From contig JAFXXQ010000015.1 of NCBI GenBank assembly GCA_017542145.1, positions 1 to 56,416 on the forward strand: DNA of 56,416 nt, read 5' to 3'. Every line of letters begins with the position of its first letter. The first letter of the stretch is position 1. The position numbers and the translations under genes are program-made. Below the pieces are notes generated by a model. That model saw only the letters and a program-made list of their open reading frames with translations. It searched no databases and was not told where the DNA came from. The stretch is from Bacteroidaceae bacterium (GTDB lineage: Bacteria > Bacteroidota > Bacteroidia > Bacteroidales > Bacteroidaceae). Positions 46,601 to 55,551 of this stretch are shown one piece after another.

Positions 46601-47863
46601 CTATCTGCCGAAGGCCTTATCGCAGAAATCCAAATAGCAAGCCCAATCGTAGTCTGTAACATCATGGACTCCAGCCCGAATGTGATAGCCTATGTGGTTC
46701 ATGATGGGCTTGTGGATGGCGGGCATGTCGGACGAAGGCAACCCGCTGAAACCGTAAAGCGCATAGACGGGCGAGGCATAATAGGCAGCAAGGTATTCGC
46801 CTCGCGGATCGGCCCAATGGTCTTCCTGTGCACTGGCTACATAGAGATAGCGTGGCGCTATTAAGGCCAACAGCTCATGCTGATCAAAAGGCAATTCCTG
46901 CTCACGTCCGGCATAGAGGCTGAAGTTCGGGCAGAACCAATGGGGAAAGCTATTTGTTATCCTTCCCACGCGCTCGCCGAAGGCTCTTTTGGATAGCGCA
47001 GCTCCTCCGCACCCTGAGTCGTTGGAGATGACAACGGCAAAACGTTTGTCCTGTGCTCCGGCCCAGAGTGCCGCCTTACCCTGGCGTGAGTGACCCATGA
47101 TTGCCAGCTGATGCTTATTGGCCCAACGCTGCCGAACCACCCAGTCGGCAATACGGCTGCTGCCCCATGCCCATGCCCCCAGCGCCTGCCATGCCGTATC
47201 AGATTCACCTTCAGAGGCACAGAGTGCTGTAACGCTTTTTGGTCCCCCTTCGGCATGGTCAGGAAAGATGTCCTGATAGCACATGGTCGCCAGGGCGTAC
47301 CCCCGGCTGATGATATCGCGCACAGCCCAGCGGCTTGACTGGTTGCCACGCTGAAGTACAGGATCTTCACGATTTTCAAGCTGTTGAAAATAAGGAGAAT
47401 AGAGAATATTCTCATCATCCAAGACACTATGGTTGCCTCGGAAGTTATACCCGATGAAAACTGGCACACGTCCCTGACGTGCGTTGGGGATAAAGACGAG
47501 CAACAGCGCCTCTACCGTTTTTCCCTGCCCCATGAAGGTAAACTGCACCTGTTGCATCGTTGCCAGTCCGTCCAACGCATGAGGATTCTCCTGCAGCAGA
47601 CAGTACTTCACCCGCACCTTTTTCATTCCCCTCGGTGTTACGCCATACTCCAGATTGGAGAGCAACGCCATCACCTCCGGCCTGCGGTGTAGCTCCCACT
47701 CCCGCACAGAGGAGACAACCGTCCCGTCTGCACACGTCAGTACATCGGGCAACACATATTCCGGCACCTTTGATTCGTCATAATTGACTTCAATCTGCCC
47801 CATGACGGGCACTCCCCGCAGCGATGCCGCCAGCATAAAAATACAAATCACTTTTCGATTCAT
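46601..47863 (-). CDS. CE15-type glucuronoyl esterase
   Basis: A 420-residue exported alpha/beta-hydrolase. The block IMGHSRQGKAALWAGAQDKR contains the nucleophile (Ser about 259) in the GHSRxGK form typical of CE15 4-O-methylglucuronoyl methylesterases. It is followed by NDSGCGGAALSKR, PHWFCPNF and IGYHIRAGVHDVTDYDW, where the catalytic histidine lies. These enzymes cut ester links between xylan glucuronic acid and lignin. It is the first gene of a minus-strand unit with the FG-GAP protein and the GH-D glycosidase. Confidence 0.9.
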   Translation of the reverse strand: MNRKVICIFMLAASLRGVPVMGQIEVNYDESKVPEYVLPDVLTCADGTVVSSVREWELHRRPEVMALLSNLEYGVTPRGMKKVRVKYCLLQENPHALDGLATMQQVQFTFMGQGKTVEALLLVFIPNARQGRVPVFIGYNFRGNHSVLDDENILYSPYFQQLENREDPVLQRGNQSSRWAVRDIISRGYALATMCYQDIFPDHAEGGPKSVTALCASEGESDTAWQALGAWAWGSSRIADWVVRQRWANKHQLAIMGHSRQGKAALWAGAQDKRFAVVISNDSGCGGAALSKRAFGERVGRITNSFPHWFCPNFSLYAGREQELPFDQHELLALIAPRYLYVASAQEDHWADPRGEYLAAYYASPVYALYGFSGLPSSDMPAIHKPIMNHIGYHIRAGVHDVTDYDWACYLDFCDKAFGR

Positions 47864-47910
47864 TTTTTCGCGGTGTTATTATGGATTATTCGGATATTTT
47901 TTCTCCGTGG

Positions 47911-47918
47911 CAAAGATA
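47911..47918 (-). promoter_or_regulatory. -7 box of the CE15 operon
   Basis: On the minus strand TATCTTTG lies at 47918-47911, 47 bp ahead of the esterase ATG. No clear -33 TTG is seen at 19-20 bp. The rest of the 228-bp gap between the divergent genes shows nothing recognisable. Confidence 0.5.
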
Positions 47919-48067
47919 GTGATATTTTTCAGACTTCCGCAAGAAAACGCAGGTTTTATCACACTTCAAAGTAACGGTATGCCATACCGAAAGCAGCAGA
48001 AAAAGAGAAGAAGGTAAAAAAATGTGCGATTAATTGCCGAAAATCTATCTGTCTCGGATTTTTTTTG

Positions 48068-48075
48068 TATTTTTG
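48068..48075 (+). promoter_or_regulatory. -7 box of the symporter gene
   Basis: TATTTTTG at 48068-48075 fits TAnnTTTG and lies 16 bp ahead of the ATG at 48092. The -33 element is unclear. Confidence 0.45.
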
Positions 48076-48091
48076 CCAACAAAACCGAAGA

Positions 48092-49495
48092 ATGAAATTC
48101 GCCGAACTGATTTCCACTGTGAACGATGCGTTGTGGGGCTATGTGCTGATAGCGGCGTTGCTAGGCTGCGGACTATGGTTTACGATTCGGACACGCTTCG
48201 TGCAATTTCGCATGGTAGGCGAGATGATTCGGCTGCTGACAGACTCCGGCACACCTTCGGAAAAAGGCAAGCGTCACATCTCTTCGTTTCAGGCCTTTGC
48301 CGTTTCCGTTGCCACTCGTGTAGGCACGGGCAACTTGGCGGGCGTAGCCACAGCTATAGCTATAGGCGGGCCGGGAGCCGTGTTCTGGATGTGGGTTACT
48401 GCCCTCATAGGCTCGGCAACGGCCTTTGTGGAATCGACGCTGAGCCAGCTTTTCAAGCGACACCACAAAGATTCGTTTATCGGAGGCCCTGCTTACTACA
48501 TCCGGCACGGCCTGCATAGTCGGTGGATGTCGGTGCTCTTTGCCGCGCTTTTTACTGTCACGTTCGGACTAACCTACAATTCCATCCAGTCCAACGCCAT
48601 CTGTGGAGCCATGCATCAGGCTTTCGGATGGTCTCCGCTATGGGTAGGCATTGTGCTGGCAGTCATGGGATTGATCATTGTCTTCGGAGGCATCCACCGC
48701 ATAGCGCGTGTCAGTTCCGTGCTGGTACCAGTGATGGCTATCGGGTATTTCCTGTTGGCTTTTGTTATCATCATCCTTAACATCGAGCATGTTCCTCACG
48801 TCCTGCATGTTATCGTTTCCAATGCGTTCGGTGTAAAGCAGATAGCCGGAGGAGGGCTGGGCGCTACGATGATGACGGGTATCAAGCGCGGACTTTTCTC
48901 TAACGAGGCCGGTGAAGGCAGCGCGCCCAATGTGGCAGCGACTGCCAATGTGTCACATCCTGTCAAGCAGGGACTTATCCAGGCACTCGGCGTCTTTACC
49001 GACACGCTGTTGGTCTGCTCGTGCACGGCATTTATCATCCTTATCAGCGGGCTGTACCAGACGCCCGAGCTTAACGGCATTGCCCTCACGCAATCTGCCC
49101 TCCAGACAGAGATAGGCAGCTTCGGCTCTGTTTTCGTAGCAGTTGCCATCTTCCTTTTTGCCTTCAGCAGCATCATCGGTAACTACTACTACGGCGAAGC
49201 CAACATCCGTTTCCTCACCCCAAGCAAGGGCATCATGGTGGTCTATCGTATCTTCTCAGCGGGTGTGCTGGTGATATTCGGTGCCCTTGCCACGCTTGAA
49301 CTCGTGTGGAGCATCGGAGACCTTTTCATGGCGCTAGTTACTGCCTGCAACCTGATAGCCATCACGGCTTTGGGACGTCATGTCTTCCGCCTGCTCGACG
49401 ACTACCGGCAGCAGAAGCGTCAAGGCATCAAAGACCCCGTCTTCCACCGTCAACAGATGCCGGAACTGGAAAAAGACTTAGACTGTTGGGAGTAA
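48092..49495 (+). CDS. Alanine/glycine:cation symporter (AGCS family)
   Basis: A 467-residue inner-membrane protein with about 11 hydrophobic helices. TRVGTGNLAGVATAIAIGGP and FWMWVTALIGSATAFVESTL are characteristic AGCS segments, as is GGGLGATMMTGIKRGLFSNE followed by EGSAPNVAATANVSHPVKQG. It would import alanine or glycine with sodium. ATG 48092 (MKFAELIS) is chosen, because the extension to 48065 starts inside the -7 box. It converges on the MurU-like gene and their coding ends overlap by 18 bp. D-alanine or glycine uptake would suit the neighbouring cell-wall genes, but this is speculation. Confidence 0.93.
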   Translation: MKFAELISTVNDALWGYVLIAALLGCGLWFTIRTRFVQFRMVGEMIRLLTDSGTPSEKGKRHISSFQAFAVSVATRVGTGNLAGVATAIAIGGPGAVFWMWVTALIGSATAFVESTLSQLFKRHHKDSFIGGPAYYIRHGLHSRWMSVLFAALFTVTFGLTYNSIQSNAICGAMHQAFGWSPLWVGIVLAVMGLIIVFGGIHRIARVSSVLVPVMAIGYFLLAFVIIILNIEHVPHVLHVIVSNAFGVKQIAGGGLGATMMTGIKRGLFSNEAGEGSAPNVAATANVSHPVKQGLIQALGVFTDTLLVCSCTAFIILISGLYQTPELNGIALTQSALQTEIGSFGSVFVAVAIFLFAFSSIIGNYYYGEANIRFLTPSKGIMVVYRIFSAGVLVIFGALATLELVWSIGDLFMALVTACNLIAITALGRHVFRLLDDYRQQKRQGIKDPVFHRQQMPELEKDLDCWE

Positions 49496-50263
49496 CTCGG
49501 CAGCGAAGGAGAGGGCTTCGGGCTTACCGGCATCGACAAGACGGAAGTCGGGAGGGGTATAGGCCATGATGTCGTTTCCTTCTGCAACAGAGAGGTAAAA
49601 GTCAATTATAGAGAAAGCTTCCCCATAGGCTTCCAATTCAGCAGCAAGCAGGGGCGAGATGACATAAATGCCCGAAAAAGCCCAAAGGTTCAAATCCGTC
49701 TGAACGAAAGTCTGTGTAGGGTCATAAACTAACACCTCCAGCGCTGGACGGAGTTCGGGAAAGGGAGTTTTGACTTCGCCCGTCTTTACATTCTTCCAGC
49801 CAACCAGCCGACCGTACTTGTCGAAGGCGAGGTAACGGGAGGTGTTGCGTTTGCTGACAATAAGCGAAGCACCGAAGTCGGGGTTATCACAGAGACTAGC
49901 ATAGAAGTCGGCTAATGGGGCATTTGAGAATATATCAACGTTATGCACAAGGATGGGTGCACTACTATCACGAAAGAAGCGCATCGCCTGACGTACGGCA
50001 CCACCTGTATCAAGCAGTTTTCCGCGCTCATCGGAAATGTCAATGTGGATGCCAAAAAAGTTATTTTTCTCGATGAAATCGATGATTTTTTCAGCAAAAT
50101 GGTGTACGTTGACAACAATATGGTCGAAACCTGCAGCCTTCAATTTCAGTATCTGATGTTCCAACATAGGGTGCCCCGCGATGGGCACCAATGCTTTGGG
50201 CAGCGTGTCGGTATAGGGGCGCAGACGTGTGCCCAATCCAGCAGCAAGAATCAGTGCATTCAT
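49478..50263 (-). CDS. Sugar-1-phosphate nucleotidyltransferase, MurU-like
   Basis: A 261-residue enzyme with LILAAGLGTRLRPYTDTLPK at the N-terminus (nucleotide-binding and catalytic), VNVHHFAEKIIDFI and SDERGKLLDTGGAVRQA. This matches small nucleotidyltransferases such as MurU (MurNAc-1-phosphate uridylyltransferase) and also mannose-1-phosphate guanylyltransferases. The adjacent AmgK-type kinase favours MurU, making UDP-MurNAc directly from recycled MurNAc-1-phosphate. Its start overlaps the kinase stop by 4 bp (ATGA type), so they are translationally coupled. Confidence 0.85.
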   Translation of the reverse strand: MNALILAAGLGTRLRPYTDTLPKALVPIAGHPMLEHQILKLKAAGFDHIVVNVHHFAEKIIDFIEKNNFFGIHIDISDERGKLLDTGGAVRQAMRFFRDSSAPILVHNVDIFSNAPLADFYASLCDNPDFGASLIVSKRNTSRYLAFDKYGRLVGWKNVKTGEVKTPFPELRPALEVLVYDPTQTFVQTDLNLWAFSGIYVISPLLAAELEAYGEAFSIIDFYLSVAEGNDIMAYTPPDFRLVDAGKPEALSFAAELLPTV

Positions 50264-51114
50264 TTGTGGTACGCTATCAGACCCTTCATGGGGCTTTGGA
50301 GAATGATGCCCATCTCCATACCAAGGGTTTCGGCTGCCTCTTTCAGTTCTGCTGAGAAAACGTTGGCAATGGAGCCCACACAGTTGATGGGTAGCCAGGG
50401 ACGGTGATACTGGATGACGTTGCGCTGCAGGAACTCCGTAAAACTCTCCACCAGTAGTTTGTGCACCTCGGGTACATCGCGATGCTCCGAGAGGAACGGT
50501 GTCAGGCTCGCAAGAAACCGATTGACGAGGGGCTGCCGATAGACCCGCTCCAGCACCTTCTCTTGACTAAGGTCGTACCGCTTCAGGAACTCCTCTTGCA
50601 AAGCAGGAGGCAGCTGGTTTTTGAAGCAATCGGAGAGCAGGCGACGTCCCAAAACGGCACTACTGCCCTCGTCGCCAAGAATATAGCCCAGCGGAGGCAC
50701 GTTAGCAACAATCTTCTTACCGTCGTAAAGGCACGAATTGCTGCCTGTGCCCAGTACGCAGGCTATGCCTTCCTTGTGTCCGCAGAGCGCCCGTGCGGCG
50801 CCCAGCAGGTCGGTGTATACCTGCACGTCCGTCAGTCCGAGGACGGTTTCAATCATGCGTCTGACGCGGCTACACGCAGCCTCGTTTGCGCACCCTGCGC
50901 CGTAGAAGATGACCTGCGTATCGGGTTTCAGTTCAGTACGCAGGGCGCTTTTCAGTTCGTTCATCAGCACCTCGGCAATTACCTCCTCCGACTGATGATA
51001 GGGGTTGAGGCCCTGCGTCTGCAGCGCTTGCAAGATTTCGCCGTTGCGGCAGACGCACCAATCTGTTTTCGTTGAGCCGCTGTCGGCTATCAGGATGTCT
51101 TTCTCCTCTTTCAT
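50260..51114 (-). CDS. BadF/BadG-type amino-sugar kinase (N-acetylglucosamine/MurNAc kinase-like)
   Basis: A 284-residue ASKHA-fold kinase. The phosphate-1 motif IADSGSTKTDW, phosphate-2 region CVLGTGSNSCLYDG and GYILGDEGSSAVLGRRLL match the BadF/N-acetylglucosamine-kinase family. MurK of Clostridium, which phosphorylates MurNAc and GlcNAc, belongs to the same broad group. ATG 51114 is preferred to a GTG at 51126. The setting between a MurU-like and an AmgK-like gene points to cell-wall sugar recycling, with GlcNAc or MurNAc as likely substrate (inference). Confidence 0.87.
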   Translation of the reverse strand: MKEEKDILIADSGSTKTDWCVCRNGEILQALQTQGLNPYHQSEEVIAEVLMNELKSALRTELKPDTQVIFYGAGCANEAACSRVRRMIETVLGLTDVQVYTDLLGAARALCGHKEGIACVLGTGSNSCLYDGKKIVANVPPLGYILGDEGSSAVLGRRLLSDCFKNQLPPALQEEFLKRYDLSQEKVLERVYRQPLVNRFLASLTPFLSEHRDVPEVHKLLVESFTEFLQRNVIQYHRPWLPINCVGSIANVFSAELKEAAETLGMEMGIILQSPMKGLIAYHK

Positions 51115-51132
51115 TTCACTAAACACTAATCA

Positions 51133-52527
51133 CTATTTCTGTGCCCTATGATTCAATAGAATATGTACGGGATATCTCCCTCTAAGATGCTGTGCCAAAT
51201 GCTCCGCTGCATACACCGAGCGATGCTGTCCACCCGTGCAGCCGAAGCTCACCATCAGGTGGCTGAATCCGCGCGCCAGATAGCGCTCGACGGCTTGGTC
51301 TACAAGGGCATAGACATGACTCAGGAAGACGGCCATATCGTCCGTGGCATCCAGGAAGTCGATGACGGGCTTATCGCGCCCCGTGAAGGTCTTATATTGC
51401 TCGTAGCGCCCAGGATTGTGTATGGCTCGGCAGTCGAAGACAAAGCCTCCACCATTGCCGCTCAGGTCGTCGGGAATGCCTCGCCGGAAGGAAAAACTAT
51501 TGATTTCCACCATCAGCCCCTTGGCTTCGAGCGGGAGTGTCTGCTGCGGCAGGCTGACGACTTTATACAGCACCTCCGTCAGATAGGGAATCTCGGGAAA
51601 ACTGTGCTGCAGTTGGTTGGCAAGGCTCCCGATAGCCTGCGGGATGCTCTGCAGGAAGTGTGCCTTGCGCTCGAAATACCCCCTGAAACCATAAGCACCC
51701 AACACCTGCAGCAGACGGAAGAGCACGAAGTAGCGTAACCTCGCGCGGAACGTCTCCCCGTCCACCTTACGGAAGTACTGTAACGCCTCCAGATAGACGT
51801 CAATGAGGCGATTACGCTCCGCGTTGGTAAAGCCTGCACGTGCCTGCCAAAGGAAAGATGCCACATCGTAGTAAATGGGGCCTCGTCGTCCCCCCTGGAA
51901 ATCGATGAACCAAGGACGTTTGTCGTATACCATGACGTTGCGCGACTGGAAATCGCGGTACATGAATGTATCAAACGACTCGCTGAGCAGCACGTCGGCG
52001 AAGTGCTCGAAGTCATCCTCAAGCGCTGCCTCCTGAAAGTCTAAGCCTGTAGCCTTCAAGTAGCAGTATTTGAAGTAATTCAAGTCCCAGAGGATGCCTC
52101 GTCTGTCCATAACGGGTGAGGGATAGCACTTCGTGAAGTCCATTCCCTTCGCCCCGCGGAATTGGATGAGGGGCAGCTGGTGCAGAGCCTCCTCGAGCAG
52201 CGCCCAAACGTACGGTGCCTCGACTCCGTCCTGTTGGATAAGGCTGAAAAGCGACGTGTCGCCCAGGTCATCCTGCACGTAGCAGAGCCTGTCGTTGCTC
52301 ACAGCCCGTACCACGGGAACGCTGACGCCCGCCCGATGCAGCTGCCCAGCTATCAGAAAGAAAGCTTCGTTCTCCTCCACGGAAGTGCCGACTACACCCA
52401 CCAGCGACGTCCCACTCGTCTGGAGTCGGTAGTAGCGGCGGTTTGAGCCGGCAGGAGTCAAGGCTTGGATGCTGTCGGCAGCGCTGCCAACCACCTGCCG
52501 GAAGAGGGTTTCCAACGTCTCGGTCAT
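51133..52527 (-). CDS. AmgK-like anomeric sugar kinase fused to a RapZ C-terminal domain
   Basis: A 464-residue two-domain protein. Residues 1 to about 325 are an aminoglycoside-phosphotransferase-fold kinase with YRDFQSRNVMV (Brenner motif, catalytic Asp) and FIDFQGGRRGPIYYDVASF (metal-binding Asp), as in AmgK, the MurNAc/GlcNAc anomeric kinase. Residues about 335-464 match the C-terminal domain of RapZ, with FDCRAIHNPGR and SFGCTGGQHRSVYAAEHLA. In Escherichia coli that domain binds glucosamine-6-phosphate and RNA. The Walker-type N-terminal ATPase of full RapZ is absent. Promoter -7 box: 52550-52557 (minus). Confidence 0.9.
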   Translation of the reverse strand: MTETLETLFRQVVGSAADSIQALTPAGSNRRYYRLQTSGTSLVGVVGTSVEENEAFFLIAGQLHRAGVSVPVVRAVSNDRLCYVQDDLGDTSLFSLIQQDGVEAPYVWALLEEALHQLPLIQFRGAKGMDFTKCYPSPVMDRRGILWDLNYFKYCYLKATGLDFQEAALEDDFEHFADVLLSESFDTFMYRDFQSRNVMVYDKRPWFIDFQGGRRGPIYYDVASFLWQARAGFTNAERNRLIDVYLEALQYFRKVDGETFRARLRYFVLFRLLQVLGAYGFRGYFERKAHFLQSIPQAIGSLANQLQHSFPEIPYLTEVLYKVVSLPQQTLPLEAKGLMVEINSFSFRRGIPDDLSGNGGGFVFDCRAIHNPGRYEQYKTFTGRDKPVIDFLDATDDMAVFLSHVYALVDQAVERYLARGFSHLMVSFGCTGGQHRSVYAAEHLAQHLRGRYPVHILLNHRAQK

Positions 52528-52549
52528 ACGTTCTTTCTGTTTTTTCGCG

Positions 52550-52557
52550 CAAAGATA
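52550..52557 (-). promoter_or_regulatory. -7 box of the AmgK-RapZ operon
   Basis: TATCTTTG on the minus strand, 22 bp ahead of the ATG at 52527. It lies 44 bp from the opposing -7 box at 52602-52609, so the two promoters overlap back to back. Confidence 0.55.
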
Positions 52558-52601
52558 GCCATTTTTCTTGGGGAAATAGCCATCGGAAGCAAGGATTTTT
52601 A

Positions 52602-52609
52602 TATCTTTG
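52602..52609 (+). promoter_or_regulatory. -7 box of the AmpG-like permease gene
   Basis: TATCTTTG at 52602-52609 would give a transcript with a leader of about 100 nt. That leader contains GGTTTAACG/CGTTAAACC (52621-52629 with 52669-52677) and four 7-bp TTAAAC repeats (52670-52697). Confidence 0.55.
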
Positions 52610-52669
52610 TGCGCATTTTTGGTTTAACGGAGAGTGTTTGACGTTTTACGAAATCCAAAGGACTTGTTC

Positions 52670-52697
52670 GTTAAACCTTAAACCTTAAACGTTAAAC
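52670..52697 (+). repeat. Four 7-bp tandem repeats (kTTAAAC)
   Basis: GTTAAAC CTTAAAC CTTAAAC GTTAAAC run head to tail just ahead of the permease ATG. Their reverse complement occurs once upstream (GGTTTAACG at 52621), allowing a hairpin in the leader. Confidence 0.7.
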
Positions 52698-52713
52698 GAT
52701 AAAAAACAGAACA

Positions 52714-54015
52714 ATGAAGAAGACATCCCCTTGGGCATGGGTGCCCAGCGTCTATTTTGCAGAGGGCGTACCCTACGTAATCGTCATCACCCTATCCGTC
52801 GTCATGTATAAGCAGTTCGGCATGAGCAACGGTGACGTGGCCTTCTACACGGGCTGGTTCTACCTGCCATGGCTCGTCAAGCCCCTGTGGAGCCCCCTTG
52901 TGGGCATGCTCAGGACGCGCCGCTGGTGGATTGTCGCTATGGAAATGCTCATCGGCGTGGGCCTGGCAGCCATTGCATTCACGCTGCCACTCAAGGGCTG
53001 GCTGGCATGGACGATGGGCATCTTCTGGCTGCTGGCGTTCAGCAGCGCCACGCACGACATTGCTGCCGACGGTTTCTACATGATGGGCCTCGACACCAGC
53101 CGTCAGTCGTTCTTCGTAGGCATCCGCAGCACCTTCTACCGACTGGCAACCATTGCCTCCGAAGGGGGCATGCTGGCGCTCATCGGGTGGCTGACGGGGC
53201 GTTTCTCCACGCGCCTACCCGATATGGATGCCACGCGGCACGGCTGGACGACAGCCCTTTGCATCGTCGCTGCCGTCTTCGTGCTCCTCGCCCTATGGCA
53301 TCGTCTGATGCTCCCCCGCCCTGCTGACGACAGGAAAAATGAAAAAATAGGAACGAGGAATGAGGTATCAGGCATCAGCCGTTGGAGCACGTTCTTCCGC
53401 GAGTTCGGCGCCACGTTTGCCACGTTCTTCAAGAAAGACCATATGTGGGCGGCGCTACTCTTCATGTTGCTGTTCCGCTTCCCCGAGGCACAGCTGACCA
53501 AAATCAGCACCCTCTTCCTGCTCGACCCCGTCAGCGAGGGCGGACTGGGGCTGACAACGGCACAGATAGGGCTCGTCAAGGGCACGGTAGGCGTCATCGG
53601 CCTCACGCTAGGCGGCATCCTGGGCGGCATCGTCGCCTCGAAGGGAGGCCTCAGGAAGTGGCTGTGGCCCATGGTGTGGGCTATCTCGCTGCCCGACATC
53701 GTCTATATTTGGCTCAGCTTCGCCCAGCCCACAAACCTCTACGCCATCGGGGGCTGCCTGTTCACCGAGCAGTTCGGCTACGGTTTCGGCTTCACCGCCT
53801 ACATGCTGTTCCTGCTCTACTACGCACGGGGCAGCCATGAAACCGCCCACTACGCTATTGCCACAGCCTTCATGGCAGCGGGCATGATGCTGCCCGGCAT
53901 GTTTGCCGGCTATCTGCAGGAGTGGATGGGCTACCGCACTTTCTTCATCTGGGTCACAGTCTGTTGCGCCATCACCTTCCTCGTTTCCGCCTTCGTGAAA
54001 ATCAAGGAGGAATAG
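52714..54015 (+). CDS. AmpG-like MFS permease (probable muropeptide importer)
   Basis: A 433-residue inner-membrane protein with about 12 helices. The N-terminus WVPSVYFAEGVPYVIVITLS and LPWLVKPLWSPLV, then SSATHDIAADGFYM and QSFFVGIRSTFYRLA, resemble the AmpG/PAT permeases that bring anhydro-muropeptides into the cytoplasm. Divergent transcription from the AmgK-MurU genes supports a cell-wall recycling role. The central loop (RKNEKIGTRNEVSGIS, around 53331-53377) is encoded by A/G-rich simple repeat of the type seen between genes here. Confidence 0.86.
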   Translation: MKKTSPWAWVPSVYFAEGVPYVIVITLSVVMYKQFGMSNGDVAFYTGWFYLPWLVKPLWSPLVGMLRTRRWWIVAMEMLIGVGLAAIAFTLPLKGWLAWTMGIFWLLAFSSATHDIAADGFYMMGLDTSRQSFFVGIRSTFYRLATIASEGGMLALIGWLTGRFSTRLPDMDATRHGWTTALCIVAAVFVLLALWHRLMLPRPADDRKNEKIGTRNEVSGISRWSTFFREFGATFATFFKKDHMWAALLFMLLFRFPEAQLTKISTLFLLDPVSEGGLGLTTAQIGLVKGTVGVIGLTLGGILGGIVASKGGLRKWLWPMVWAISLPDIVYIWLSFAQPTNLYAIGGCLFTEQFGYGFGFTAYMLFLLYYARGSHETAHYAIATAFMAAGMMLPGMFAGYLQEWMGYRTFFIWVTVCCAITFLVSAFVKIKEE

Positions 54016-54075
54016 TGTCTGCTTCTGCCCGAACAGCACTCTTTTTTCGTCTTTAATCCTCAATTTCCTTCCCCC

Positions 54076-55551
54076 TTGCCTTTCCTCGCCATTGACCTCA
54101 AGTCGTTCTACGCTTCCGTAGAGTGTGTCGAGCGCAGGCTCGACCCGCTCCGCACCCACCTTGTCGTTGCCGATGCCAGCCGCACGGACAAGACCATCTG
54201 CCTTGCCGTTTCGCCTTCGCTGAAGGCCTATGGCATCGGAGGACGCGCGCGCTTGTTCGAAGTCAACCAGCGCCTTTGCGGCATCAACGACGAGCGCCTG
54301 CGTCGCCTCCCCGTCCAGCGTTTCACAGGACATTCGTACCTCCCCGATGAGCTTGCCGTCCACCCCGACTGGAAGGTCGAATACATCGCAGCCCCGCCCC
54401 GCATGGCCCATTACATCGAGTTCAGCTCGCGCATCTACAATATCTACCTCCGCTATATCGCCCCTGAAGACATCCACATTTACTCCATCGACGAAGTCTT
54501 CATCGACACTGCGCCCTACCTCACCACCTACCGTATGACAACGCGCCAACTCGCCAGCCGCATCATACAGGACATCTTCAGCGAGACAGGCATCACCGCC
54601 ACAGCAGGTATCGGCACCAACCTCTACCTCTGCAAGGTAGCCATGGACATCGTTGCCAAGCACACCGTCCCCGATGCCGATGGCGTGTGCATCGCCGAAC
54701 TCGACGAAATGACCTACCGCCAGCAACTTTGGGATCACCAGCCTCTTACCGACTTTTGGCGCGTGGGACGTGGCATCGCACGGCGCCTCGCCCCCTACGG
54801 CATCAACACCATGGGCAAGCTCGCACGCTTCTCCCTCCAGTACGAGGACCTGCTCTACAACCTCTTCGGCGTCAATGCCGAACTGCTCATCGACCATGTC
54901 TGGGGCTGGGAGCCCTGCACGATGGAGGCCATCAAGGCCTACCACCCCGACTCCCACTCGTTCTCCAGCGGACAGGTGCTTGCCACGCCCTACGATGCCG
55001 AGAAAGCCCTCGTAGTAGTACGCGAAATGGCCGACGGCATGGCGCTGAAACTCGTCCGCAAAGGCCTCGTCACTGACCATCTGACGCTCAGCATCGGCTA
55101 CGACGTCACCAACCTCACCGACCCTGCCCGGCGCGCCGCCTACACGGGCAAGATTACCACCGACCACTACGGACGTCAGGTACCCGCTCGCGCCCACGGC
55201 AGCGCCCGCCTCGACTTCCCCACCAGCAGCGCCCGTGCCATCATGAGCACCGCTGCCGCCCTCTTCAACAAGATTGTCAACCCCACCCTGCTCATCCGCT
55301 ACCTCAACCTCTCCACAGGCCCCTTGATGGTGCGCGACGCCGCGCCACCCGCACAGCTCAGCCTTTTCGACACAGCCTCGTCCAAGCCTGCACGCCCCGT
55401 CCTCGACCTCGAGAAAGAGCATCGCATGCAGGAGGCCGTGCTCCGCATTAAGGAGAAATTCGGCAAGAACGCCATCCTGCGCGGCCTCAACTTCGAGGAA
55501 GGCGCCACCGCCCGCGAGCGCAACAACCAAATCGGAGGGCACAAGGCATGA
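54076..55551 (+). CDS. Y-family DNA polymerase (ImpB/DinB-like)
   Basis: A 491-residue translesion polymerase. The first metal-site block is [17 protein letters not shown] and the second is [15 protein letters not shown] (Asp-Glu pair), both intact. [20 protein letters not shown] and [20 protein letters not shown] (helix-hairpin-helix) follow, with a little-finger domain to the end. No clamp-binding peptide is obvious. The start appears to be TTG at 54076, since no ATG lies close enough to keep the first motif. No SOS box is evident in the 60-bp upstream gap. Its stop overlaps the next gene's ATG. Confidence 0.93.
   Translation: MPFLAIDLKSFYASVECVERRLDPLRTHLVVADASRTDKTICLAVSPSLKAYGIGGRARLFEVNQRLCGINDERLRRLPVQRFTGHSYLPDELAVHPDWKVEYIAAPPRMAHYIEFSSRIYNIYLRYIAPEDIHIYSIDEVFIDTAPYLTTYRMTTRQLASRIIQDIFSETGITATAGIGTNLYLCKVAMDIVAKHTVPDADGVCIAELDEMTYRQQLWDHQPLTDFWRVGRGIARRLAPYGINTMGKLARFSLQYEDLLYNLFGVNAELLIDHVWGWEPCTMEAIKAYHPDSHSFSSGQVLATPYDAEKALVVVREMADGMALKLVRKGLVTDHLTLSIGYDVTNLTDPARRAAYTGKITTDHYGRQVPARAHGSARLDFPTSSARAIMSTAAALFNKIVNPTLLIRYLNLSTGPLMVRDAAPPAQLSLFDTASSKPARPVLDLEKEHRMQEAVLRIKEKFGKNAILRGLNFEEGATARERNNQIGGHKA

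Noticed and set aside
48034..48519. 161-codon plus-strand frame overlapping the symporter start
   Set aside because: It is the shifted-frame shadow of the AGCS symporter gene, which has clear family motifs.
53608..55542. 644-codon open frame on the minus strand opposite the permease and polymerase genes
   Set aside because: It spans two real genes in antisense, has a Gly/Val/Asp-rich composition typical of mirror frames, and shows no domain.
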